From Ophioceras dolichostomum (Eukaryota; Ascomycota; Sordariomycetes; Magnaporthales; Ophioceraceae), in the NCBI GenBank assembly GCA_003049485.1, contig PYST01000163.1, forward strand, positions 1 to 64,000: a stretch of 64,000 nt of DNA, read 5' to 3'. Positions 55,179 to 64,000 of the stretch are shown one piece after another. Every line of letters begins with the position of its first letter. Within the stretch, counting starts at the first letter, position 1. The position numbers were made by a program, and so were the translations under genes. Under the pieces are notes generated by a model. It did no database searches. It had not been told where the DNA came from and worked only from the letters and a program-made list of their open reading frames with translations.

Positions 55179-57634
55179 ACTGTGATGGGAGAACGGGAGG
55201 ACCCGCAATGGCGGAAGGATAATTTTATCTTAGGTTTTCTTAACGATGCTTAAGGAGGCATGGGAAAACGTAGAAGAAAGGGAGACAACCCCAAGGAACA
55301 AATACGCAGAAGCACGGCGAAGCGCTCTTGGGTTCAAAGTCAAGCGGAATGTGGGAGCCAACGTCGTGTTTCCAAAATGATGCCATGTTGAGCCACCAGA
55401 CAAAAGTCCGATCCGTCCTAATGCGATAGGGGCTCGGATAAGACCGGCCGGAAAGGAAAAACAACAACGGGGCGGCAGACGTGTCACGGAGCTATCCATC
55501 GGCCGGCGGGGTTCAACGGACTAGGGGACGTATGTGATAGGGGAAGGGGAGCTGGGATGGGAAAGCGGGGATACCTAGGGAGGAGAACATCTTGGCCCCC
55601 GGATCTGGATCATGGCAACCATCGTTGACACTCATCACTCAAATCAACCAGGTCGGGCACCTATATCGGGTAGAGCAGGTGAAGATTATGACGGCATGGT
55701 GGAAGTCGTTACTGCGTGCTGGCTTCGTCGCATCCTACCAAATTCCTCGCTTGGTAGCCGAACTCGACGCCATTATACGAAGCCTGAGACGGCGTAGAAT
55801 TCAGTTTGATCTCTGGTCGTTTTGCGTCGCCTTCAGGCATTTTGTACTTGATTCGCCGTGCCCCAAACGTCAAATAGCTCCTGAACGTCGTTACCGCAAC
55901 TGTAAAGGTCCTGCAGTTAAAAAAGGAGGTTAAAAGAATAATCCATCAGGTCGCAAAGCGCGGGGGAGCGATCCCTGAGCGTCGTGGTGCTTTGGGTTAC
56001 GGCTTTTGAGCACTGACAGACCAGAGGCAACTCAACTGCACGATTGAGGGGCATTCATACATACCCCGCCAGTTGACGAACCGACATAGGTGCCCAGGCG
56101 ACCTCCAAAGTGGTAGACCCGGTAAGTAAAGGCACCTGATGTTCAATCCGTCAACATTCGAATGCGCGTGAAACCTGTACGCGTCCACAGGTCTTATAAA
56201 TCTACGGAATACTAGATTTTCTAAACCTGAATTCCTGGCTTCATCTATCCGCATTTAGGGATTCCGCATGCGTTCCCATTTGTTGTAACGCCAATATTTA
56301 TTTCCCTTTCCCGTCCAGAGGTCGTCCGGAGAAAACGGCATATTTGACCCGGACCCTGGGATTCCTGGAACTCAGAACTTGAAAAAGCACCAACGAGGTT
56401 TTGACGTTGATCGGGATCACGGACGAAAAGGGTTGCGACCACGGTCTCGCGCAACTCGATGATGCCGTCCTCATGCACAGCACAGATCTGGGCAAGAGAC
56501 TGGCGCTTAGTCCAAAACTGATGATGGTCTGATGATGGTCTGACGCAGAGCAAGGTGATGAGCTCGACAGAGGCGCCAGAAGCCTTGGGACTTGGCACAA
56601 GTCAGAACCAATTTCTGATGCCCGATTATTTCGGCAGAGTCGAGGGGCCGTGAAACTCGCAGAGTTCCCAAGAGGAGAGAACATGCCGTGTTTGGATCCC
56701 TCTAATATGGCAGCACTGTGCATGCGATAGCGAAGGTCCTCCTACGATTCACTCAGTCAATTCACACCGACCGTTCTATCGGGATTTTTCACAGGTGCCT
56801 CCCGCCCCAAGAGCATACCTTCTCCTTACCGCAACAAAGCCCAATCCAGACCCCCCACGTCATCAAACATTCCCAGCCCGAGCTACAGGCTCTCGCAGGG
56901 ATCGAAGAGATCCTTCTCCTCCTCTTCTCGGGAGGCACAAATCCATTCGGACACGAGATGGCGAGAAGTCAGCCGATAGGCCCGACCACCACGGTCGCAT
57001 ACCAACCGTCATTATGCATGTCTGAGCCGTCTGTGCGACCCAGTTCTTTTTCTTGTCCCGGCGCCGTCGAAAAGGTTAACATACCACCTAGCCCATCCCG
57101 TTCATCAGGGCGCAACACTCACATCCCTCCCTCATCCTCCCAATCTTGGCCCGCCTCTACAGCACGTCTAGTGCAGCTCAAGGCTCTCGGTCGGGAGGAA
57201 GATCAGACTGAATGCTTCATGTGAAGACTCACATCGCTGATACGCTGGTCGGTCGCCGAAGAAGTGCTGGCTCAGCCGCAGGCTGACGTTTTCGTCCTTC
57301 GCTGGTTTACCCTGGCTGAGGTTTGGAGCGTCTTGCAAATGCGTTGTCGGGGGATCCCCATGCCGTGGTCCGGTGCACATAAGCTGCTGGCTTGCAGGAT
57401 GGCTGGTAGGCTCACCAGCCAATAAGTCGTCAACTGCCGCCACTCGGCACCGAGCCGTCCTCCACATTGGATATGGGGAAAAGATTCCATGCCTACTTAT
57501 ATATGACTTGAAAGAATTCCAATCAGTGTAAATCCGTTTTGAGCCTTCTGACGTTTTTGGCAGGCCTGTTGTGTTACCAAACTGTTTTTTTTCCCCTACC
57601 CTTGCCGCTCATCACTTACACGATATTCCCCACT
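55179..57634. other. Intergenic between divergent genes
   Basis: Divergent promoter region for the desaturase (minus) and the b561 gene (plus). Frames such as 56718-57224 are open but look non-coding. No RNA recognised. Confidence 0.5.
57498..57505 (+). promoter_or_regulatory. TTATATAT, candidate TATA box
   Basis: TTATATAT lies about 130 bases before the ATG at 57635 of the b561 gene. Context and distance suit a core promoter. Confidence 0.4.
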
Positions 57635-58742
57635 ATGGCTACAGATAGGAGGAGGATACTGCTTCAAGCAGCCTGTCTGCTTTGTCTCGGTGAGTGCTAA
57701 ACTCCTACCAATATGGTGAATGAGTATGCATACGGAAGCAGAATATGATTATATCTACTAACTCTACTTGTCGCCTTGTCTCACAGCATCACCGTCTTTG
57801 GCAGTGGCTGAACCCCAAGGTCCTCCGTTTGGGTGGCCCGGAAGTGGGTACGGCGGCAACGGGAATGGGAATAGTGGCAGCGGGAGCAGCTCAGGGTCCA
57901 GCAGCAGCTCAAGCACTGGGAGTGGCAACAATGGTTTCGGCGGCTTCGGGTCGAATGGCAACGGCAATTTCGCCAACGGCTTCTCTGGCTTTCTGAGCTT
58001 CGACATCCAGCAGGCGATGTACATCCGCTCCGTCCACGGGATACTCGCGTCCGTCGCCTTCGTGCTCCTATTCCCCCTCGGCTCCATCTTCATGCGCGTC
58101 ATCCCTGGCCGGTTCGCGCTCTGGATTCACGCCCTGACCCAGGTCCTGTCCTTGATTGTCTACATCGCCGCGGCAGCGTTGGGCTTCTACCTCATCAACA
58201 CGGTGCGACTGCCGTTCCAGAACGGCACTTTGGTCAGTGTCACTGTTCCCTTATCCCCACATTGTTGTGATGGTTGACTTGGACCCCTGCGAGGTCCTGA
58301 AGCTAACGATCTCGTCTCTTATGGTCCACAGCTGAACAACCCGGACATCAACTACCACCCGATCATCGGCATCATTGTCCTGGGCTTCGTGATCATCCAA
58401 CCAATCTTGGGCTACATCCACCACGCCCAATTCAAGAAGCTCAAGCGACGGCAGATCTGGTCGCACCTCCACCTGTGGAACGGCCGCGTGATGATCACTC
58501 TGGGAATCATCAACGGTGGTCTTGGGCTGCTGGTCGCCGGAGCCACGGATCAGATGAAGGCAGCCTACATCGCCGTCGCCGTCATCATGTGGGTCGCATG
58601 GATGCTCGCCGCCGTCTTTGGGGAGTGCCGTCGGACTCTGGGCCAGCGCAGGGAGCGCAGGCGCCGGAGGCAGGAGCTGCGGCGGAGGCCCGCCGCCGCC
58701 CCGAAGGTTGTGCCCAGCACAGCATCGGCATCTAGTGTATGA
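57635..58742 (+). CDS. Cytochrome b561 domain protein with Gly/Ser-rich linker
   Basis: Three exons, 57635-57689, 57787-58232 and 58332-58742, give 303 residues; introns are 97 and 99 bases. A signal peptide opens the protein (RRRILLQAACLLCLGASPSLAVA). A Gly/Asn/Ser-rich linker of about 55 residues follows, then a b561-type membrane domain. Candidate haem-ligating histidines are in RSVHGILASVAF, LWIHALTQVLS, NYHPIIGII and SHLHLWNGRV. GYIHHAQFKK and a final Arg-rich tail face the cytosol by the positive-inside rule. b561 proteins move electrons across a membrane, often from cytosolic ascorbate-type donors to outside metal or protein acceptors. Most fungal relatives of this kind carry a DOMON or cellobiose-dehydrogenase-like haem domain in front of the membrane part. 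Here that place is taken by the linker. The electron partner is unknown. Confidence 0.9.
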
Positions 58743-59723
58743 GGACGAAAAGGGATTCGAACGATGCAGTGGGTGAAGGGGAGGATGGGTAAGGGGGAGT
58801 TTTGGGAATATGAGAAGACGGACTCGCAACGGAGGCTTGCAGGCTTGTGGGGAAGCGGTTGTCACTCCTTTCTACGGACACTTTGTTATGTCGGCATGCT
58901 ATGAGGCCTTTCTTGATCCTCGGCCTGGGGACTCGGAGGATTATATTGCTTGTAGGGTATGGCTGGCGTGTTGGTGTTTTTGTTAATTACCTATTTTCAC
59001 GGCAAAGTTAAGACCGTATCCGGTCGGAATTGGCATATGTGATTTGTGACAATGATTCCAGACAGTGTCCTTGCAAATAATGATTTTGGGCCAAATTCTA
59101 GCCTCGTGTCCGCCGGAATGAGCATTGGAAAGAAACTGATTCGGCATCCAAAAAGTGAAACATGGTTGTAAGGAATCGTAGGTAGTGCATCTAGCCAAGT
59201 CATCCCGTGATCAATCCAGCTGTGTTCATTCACAGAAGATGTCACTACAAGAGAGCCTTGATGCCCACTCGTTGGAGGACGCCGAACTCCGTGAGAGGCA
59301 AGGCTTCCACATACCATAAGCATTCAGCGGGTCGATGAAATCGCTGACTCCCAGGATGTAACCTGTTGTCCCCCAATTCTGCCCTCTCGACCCCTTTTCA
59401 GCAGTCATAAATCATCAGGGCGGGGAGAAATCCCTCACAAACGCACATGCATGTGAGGATGGATGGTGGGGTTGAGACGGGCAGGCAGTTACTGCCTGCA
59501 ACTGCGGGCGCGAATGTGGGGTTGAAATTTTGCCTTGACGGGCATCATGGCTTGAATTTTTTTTTCTCTCCCCTCTTCGCGACGGGGAGGAAGTTTACAG
59601 CGCCAAATTCTTCCCCGTCGTCGCCATCTTCTGTCCGTTCAACTAGCCTGCCTGCCCATACGACGTCGTTCCCGGCCTTCGTGTGATTCCTACTTCGCTC
59701 TGCGCGGCCCTGCCACTGAAACG
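58743..59723. other. Intergenic between two plus-strand genes
   Basis: 3' region of the b561 gene and promoter of the phosphoribosyltransferase gene. No gene or RNA recognised. Confidence 0.5.
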
Positions 59724-60668
59724 ATGGTGCAGAAGATTTACGTGACCTACAATGATGTAAGTTCAGCACCAGCCTTTCTGCTCTGGCGCGCCTTTGCGCG
59801 TCGCTTTGGTGCCTTTCTCAAGCTGTATCACGATGCACCCGAGACTTGCGGCACAGTGCCGCGGAAAGTCAATGCTACTACCTACTGCCCTCCACCTTGC
59901 CGCAAACAAAGCTTCCGAAAACCGTCCCTTGCATCCTCCGCCTTGTCCCACTGGCAAGTCGCCGACTGACTGACGATTTCGGTTTCGGTTTCCTCACCAG
60001 GTGCACAAGCTGTGCCAGGAGTCGGCGCCGCGGATCCTAGCCGAGTTCGAGCCGCAGCTGATGATCGCGATCGGCGGCGGTGGATACGTGCCGGCCCGTA
60101 TACTGCGCTCGTTCCTCAAGAAGCCCGGCAGCCCCAACATTCCGATCCAGGCGATCGGCCTCTCGCTTTACGAGCAGCTGGCCACCGACCACGTCGAAGA
60201 GGCCCCCGGCACCAAGGTCACCCGAACCCAATGGCTCGACCTCTCCAGCCTCGGTGAGATGAGCAACCTTCTCGGGAAGCGCGTTCTCATCGTAGATGAG
60301 GTCGACGACACACGCACGACCCTCGAGTACGCGGTCAAGGAGTTGGAGAAGGACGTCGAGGCTGCTCGTATCAAGACGGGATACGAGGGAGAGAAGACAC
60401 AGTTCAGCATCTTCGTCTTGCATGTGGGTTTTTCCCGTTCTCTCCATTGTCTGTCTCTGCAACTGCAAGCCCAATTGCTGACAAGAACCGGAACCCTCTT
60501 CGCGATTAGAACAAGGACAAGCAGAAGAAGGGCACTCTTCCTCACCACATGCTAGAGCAGGGAGGGTACATGGCTGCACGCACTGTCGACGATGTTTGGA
60601 TATGCTACCCATGGGAGGCCACCGACATCGACGAGCACGACCGACTTGCCGGCCAGCAGCAGAAATAA
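59724..60668 (+). CDS. XPT1: Xanthine/purine phosphoribosyltransferase (Xpt1/Hpt1 type)
   Basis: Three exons, 59724-59756, 60001-60423 and 60510-60668, give 204 residues. The first exon codes for only 11 residues (MVQKIYVTYND), followed by a 244-base intron, the longest placed in this window. The next exon begins VHKLCQESAPRIL, matching the yeast family start. IAIGGGGYVPARILR is the conserved Gly-rich loop, and the PRPP-binding motif is VLIVDEVDDTRTT at 106-118. The ending GGYMAARTVDDVWICYPWEA is also typical. The enzyme joins xanthine, hypoxanthine or guanine to PRPP in purine salvage in the cytosol. Which base is preferred cannot be told here, so the symbol is provisional. The length equals that of yeast homologues. 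No neighbour belongs to purine metabolism. Confidence 0.92.
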
Positions 60669-61198
60669 AGCTGTCCTGTAGAGAAACCACGAGAGAATCA
60701 CGGGGACGAGCGGAGAGGACCAATCGGCTTATTGTCAGAATTATGTGGCATGCGAAAGCCGTGGGAAAGGTGGACTACGATCGATGCATGTGGTCAACAA
60801 TCCTTAGAATAGATACGTCGATGTTTGTCGGACGGCAGTCCTGCCGTACAGCTATCTGTATATGGGCAAGGGGATGGCGGTGGATAGCAAGCTTGCGAAG
60901 AGTTGGCTTCGTGTCCGAAACGATGATTTATAGAATCCCGCCACCCCCGCTAATTGCAAGGGCCACAGGCTCAGGTGCTCGCTCACAACATGTGGCCAGG
61001 GAGGCATCATAGGTCGCGAGATCGGATGCAAAATATGCAAACGTAAGATGGCCTTTTCATTCTATATTCGTACTCGTTGGGTATCTCGTTATTTCTAGTG
61101 TAAGTTAGACATGAGACTCATTGAATAAGGTCTTCGACGTAGTCGCCGAGGCGGTCGTATATAGTTCCCTAGCCGAAGCCCTCAAACCCACTGTTTCT
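60669..61198. other. Intergenic, convergent 3' ends
   Basis: 3' regions of the phosphoribosyltransferase and the OXLD1-type gene. No gene supported. Confidence 0.5.
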
Positions 61199-62029
61199 TC
61201 ACCCGCCCTCAGCCTTCTCTTGAGAGGGCTTCTGCTTCAGCTTCTTTTCTAGCTTCATGAATTCCTTGACGCCAACGGGGACATTGGTGTAAAGAGCATC
61301 GTCCCACAAGTCCTTAGCGATCTTTGTGGACGCCTGTCCAAGCTCAGTCCCCCTACCACCACCACCTTCGATGGCTGCGGGGGCAGCCTTCGGGTCGCCA
61401 AGAGCATTGGCGTGGCTGGCACCAGTGATTCCGGCCTCCTGCGCTCGGAGCCTCTTCTCGGCCTCTTTGTTGGCAGCGGCCCATTCCTCCATCTCTTCGC
61501 GGTAGCGATCCCAAACGCAGTTGACGCAGCCGCTCATACAGCAGTTGTCTGGCTCTTCGGGTCGCGGCGGGACCATGACGCCCGCGATCAGCCTGCTGCG
61601 GGAACGCATCTCGGCAAGGCGCTCTGCGCGCTCCGTTGGCCCGGCGAGCTTCGCGTTGAAGATAATGCGTACCTGGGACGGTGCAGCCGCCGGCGGGGGC
61701 GTGGTAGGCTCGGCGGGTGTGCTTCTCAGCTCACTTTTAATGTTGGCTTCTCGACTCTCTCTCGATTCAGCCGACGAAGGTGTCACCGGCGCTGACTCCA
61801 AAACAGACCCATCCCCCACGATCTCACTATGACACTGCGTGGGAGTATTGAGGATGGTTTCATAGTATCTCCCTAAAGGCTGCGCCTGTTGGTCAGGGGT
61901 AGTGACTTCTGTTGCGCCTGATGAGCTCCTTGACGAGATGTATTGAGAGATAAGAGGCCTGGATGATGACTTGACGAGCGCGGGTAATGGCCGGCTCCTG
62001 GCAAAAGTTGATTTAAGAATGAAAGACAT
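61199..62029 (-). CDS. Oxidoreductase-like domain (OXLD1-type) protein, mitochondrial
   Basis: Single exon, 276 residues from the ATG at 62029. The N-terminus is basic and Ser-rich without acids for 40 residues (MSFILKSTFARSRPLPALVKSSSRP), as in a mitochondrial presequence. The middle is Ser/Thr/Pro-rich. The signature of the short oxidoreductase-like domain is PPRPEEPDNCCMSGCVNCVWD at about 154-174, with C163, C164, C168 and C171 likely binding metal. The C-terminal part is helical and charged (DLWDDALYTNVPVGVKEFMKLEKKLK). Related proteins are human OXLD1 and a yeast mitochondrial homologue; their biochemical function is not established in spite of the name. An in-frame upstream extension to 62053 lacks an ATG. 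Confidence 0.9.
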   Translation of the reverse strand: MSFILKSTFARSRPLPALVKSSSRPLISQYISSRSSSGATEVTTPDQQAQPLGRYYETILNTPTQCHSEIVGDGSVLESAPVTPSSAESRESREANIKSELRSTPAEPTTPPPAAAPSQVRIIFNAKLAGPTERAERLAEMRSRSRLIAGVMVPPRPEEPDNCCMSGCVNCVWDRYREEMEEWAAANKEAEKRLRAQEAGITGASHANALGDPKAAPAAIEGGGGRGTELGQASTKIAKDLWDDALYTNVPVGVKEFMKLEKKLKQKPSQEKAEGG

Positions 62030-62656
62030 GGTAGTGGCTGGCACTACCTCCAAATGACCCGCATCGGTTCTATGATAGCGAGCGTGGCGCTTTTGAATAG
62101 GTTTAAATGAGGCGGAATTCGAAGCCGACTATGGACAGGAAAGTGAGTAAGTTGATCAGTGGCAAAATAATTGCTCAGCAACGAACTAGAATATGGTAGA
62201 AGTGGACGTCATCGCACAGGGTCCTGCCACGTGACTGCTTCGGACCAAGCAAACATGCGCCGGGGATTCGAAGCTGTTAGAAGCACTGAAAAGAGAGTCA
62301 CTCTAGAATTGATGAAAGATATCATTCTTCCACCCAGCATATCCGGTTTAATATTTCGTTAAGTTCTGCTTCATTAGGAGTTCCGTCGCAAGCTTTAGCA
62401 GAACCCCTGTCGCCTGTTCTTGTCCCACGGAATCGGGCGGGTGGGGCCCAGAGCAATCGGCTCCCCGAAAACGGTGACGCGAGATGGATTTTAGCCCCAG
62501 ACGCGTCTTGCGGAACAACTATTCAAGGCCTCACTTCCGCTCTCGATATTGCAGCTCCGCCATGCACGGGAAGCTCCGCAGAGACCCCTGATTTCTCGCG
62601 CCCGAGAGGCGCGGCTATGGATTTGTAACAAGCGTTTATTTCCTTTAAAGATCGCA
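62030..62656. other. Intergenic between divergent genes
   Basis: Divergent promoter between the OXLD1-type gene and the gene starting at 62657. A 64-codon frame at 62171-62362 has no signature. Nothing else seen. Confidence 0.5.
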
Positions 62657-64000
62657 ATGGAGAGGTCCGCGCCAAAGCGGCGCAAAACGTCCTCCAGAAC
62701 CGCGATTGCGATCAACAATAACAGTGACAGCAGCGAGGACAACGACGACAACAACAAGTCCACAACTCCAACAGGATCGCCGCCCGGTCCCGCGTCGCGG
62801 CTAGATCGTCCGTCTTTTGCGTCTCCGACACGCGCCAGCCTTGCGAGGCATAATCCTGACATTCTCGACCGCCGGAGGCCTGCACCAGCTACCAGCAACG
62901 ACACAGCCGACCCAAGCGGCGCGTCGGGCCACCCCAGTAGCAGCGATGTCTCGGCTATAATACAGGCGCAGCTGGATCAGGACTTGGGAGGGCGGGATCG
63001 CGACGCCACTTGGGATGCTCCTGCTGAGGATCTACCACATCTACCACGGTCCGGTCGTCCCTCTCACCCGAGGACGGGGGGGAGCGGCGGTTTGAGGGCT
63101 CCCCCAAAGCGGACGCCCAACAAATTGCCGCCTCGGCCTCTCCCGCCACCCGGACCAGAAGACGAAGAACCCGTCTTATACCGCGGCCGCGGCCGTAATC
63201 AGTTCTTCAAGATTGCGGGCGCCCGCGCCCCTGCTCCAGAACCCGAGCTACCGCCCACACCCGAGCATCCAGACCCGGAGGTCAACACTCCGCCGTCAGG
63301 AATCCACCACACGCCGTCGAAGCGCTCGAGAAGAGCCAGGGGCCTTTCTGAACGGCTCAAGAACTCGCCCTCGAAGCTAGGGATCGCCGCATATCTCCAG
63401 TCGAAAGGCATGCCGACAGGCAAGGCCCCACCATCTACTCGTCGCCAAGGTCTTCGCCGACCAGAAAGCCCCCGTGTTGAGACTCATGACGGGGCGGCGA
63501 CTGGCGTTGCCCATCCACAAACCGACACCACCACGCTCGCCCTTCGCGGACTGAAACCACCTGGTCCCCAAACGGGGAGGGAGAATCAACGCGACAAACT
63601 TCTCGCCAGCATCGCCCGGCTACAAGCCGACCTCGATGTCTTGAGGCAAGAAAATCGAAGATCAGAAGAACCCGGGGCTGATACTTCCAACGCAGCCGCA
63701 GCTCTTGACGCCGTGAGGCGGCACCTTCTCCCGAAAGACGCAGAACCCACGCCAGATCCGGCTACGCAATGGCTGCAAATGGCCACGAATCCTATCTCGT
63801 TCCTCTCGTTCATGAGATTCACTGCAGCGCGTCCCAATCTATTAGCCTCGGCATCATCGGCGACGAAAGAAGAAGAAGCTCCTCCGCTCTCACACCACCC
63901 TATCCCCATGAGCGTAGAAGAGGAACTCCCGTTTCTCCAAGTGTTCACCCCGCTTGCCTTCACCTGTCAAATCGCCATTCTTCCACACACCTCCCCTGGC
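62657..64000 (+). CDS. Nuclear-looking protein, 3' part beyond window
   Basis: An uninterrupted frame from the ATG at 62657 reaches the window edge: 448 codons without a stop. It opens MERSAPKRRKTSSRT, which holds a likely nuclear localisation signal (PKRRK). Then come a Ser/Asp/Asn acidic stretch, FASPTRASLARHNPDIL, a Pro-rich region with ELPPTPEHPDPE and HTPSKRSRRARGL, and KNSPSKLGIAAYL. Several TP/SP sites suggest cell-cycle phosphorylation. A short coiled coil follows (RDKLLASIARLQADLDVLRQENRR, about residue 310-335). The last part, ending LPFLQVFTPLAFT, looks like the start of a folded domain. A coiled coil followed by such a domain recalls CENP-O/Mcm21-type kinetochore proteins, but this is a guess from layout. 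The product is incomplete here, and an intron near the edge cannot be excluded. Confidence 0.75.
   Translation, partial: MERSAPKRRKTSSRTAIAINNNSDSSEDNDDNNKSTTPTGSPPGPASRLDRPSFASPTRASLARHNPDILDRRRPAPATSNDTADPSGASGHPSSSDVSAIIQAQLDQDLGGRDRDATWDAPAEDLPHLPRSGRPSHPRTGGSGGLRAPPKRTPNKLPPRPLPPPGPEDEEPVLYRGRGRNQFFKIAGARAPAPEPELPPTPEHPDPEVNTPPSGIHHTPSKRSRRARGLSERLKNSPSKLGIAAYLQSKGMPTGKAPPSTRRQGLRRPESPRVETHDGAATGVAHPQTDTTTLALRGLKPPGPQTGRENQRDKLLASIARLQADLDVLRQENRRSEEPGADTSNAAAALDAVRRHLLPKDAEPTPDPATQWLQMATNPISFLSFMRFTAARPNLLASASSATKEEEAPPLSHHPIPMSVEEELPFLQVFTPLAFTCQIAILPHTSPG

Noticed and set aside
56718..57224. 168-codon plus-strand frame
   Set aside because: Ser/Pro-rich without conserved blocks, in the divergent promoter region of two better-supported genes.
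1..64000. CRISPR arrays, bacterial operons, phage genes or rRNA
   Set aside because: Introns and eukaryotic gene families occur throughout; no spaced direct repeats of array type and no rRNA segments were found.

Overview
The window is nuclear DNA of a filamentous ascomycete fungus, most likely a sordariomycete. Coding exons are GC-rich with C or G preferred at third positions. Introns are short (41 of the ones placed here fall roughly between 61 and 131 bp, with one of 244 bp), with GTRAGT-type donors and CTRAC-like branch sites. Pyrimidine-rich leaders and a recurring TACCTAGGTA-like motif lie between genes. The recognisable families (GCR1_C factors, TMEM135, Vwaint/Vint, SRR1-like, fungal b561) are typical of this group. 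No operons, CRISPR arrays, rRNA genes or complete transposons were seen.

Left third (1-24.6 kb): a fungal hydrolase-like membrane protein with a degenerate nucleophile elbow (504-2772), a conserved unknown (4615-5562), a 4 kb intergenic stretch with a (CTG)n tract, a GCR1_C DNA-binding protein (9510-10840), a tail-anchored unknown (11462-12055), a decayed zinc-knuckle reading frame (about 12812-13432), a BTB-like protein with an NGxP repeat (14598-17359), and a TMEM135-family membrane protein (19507-21562).

Middle (24.6-44 kb): a VWA-Vwaint-Vint protein carrying an intein-like Hint module (24615-27440), a secreted repeat protein with a polybasic tail (28180-29348), a 3-ketoacyl-CoA thiolase (31968-33251) with a fatty-acid-response-like CCTCGG element, a coiled-coil protein (34025-35926), a BAHD-like acyltransferase (37261-38685), an SRR1-like protein whose first exon is ambiguous (39215-40989), and a secreted HExxH metallopeptidase-like protein (41780-43105) with a 41 nt exon and an HHER-encoding repeat in an intron.

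Right third (44-64 kb): two small two-pass membrane proteins that may be distant paralogues (44171-45061, 46029-46583), a large LRR protein (48002-51649), a fatty-acid desaturase (53453-55178), a secreted/anchored cytochrome b561 protein lacking DOMON (57635-58742), an Xpt1-type phosphoribosyltransferase (59724-60668), a mitochondrial oxidoreductase-like (OXLD1-type) protein (61199-62029), and the 5' part of a nuclear-looking gene that runs off the window (62657-64000).

The genes look like an ordinary mixed chromosomal neighbourhood rather than one pathway. Lipid metabolism is represented by three unlinked-looking genes (thiolase, desaturase, TMEM135 family). The BAHD enzyme has no polyketide, peptide or terpene synthase beside it, so there is no evidence of a secondary-metabolite cluster. 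Splice structures were worked out by hand from frame, donor, acceptor and family likeness, and no transcript evidence was available.
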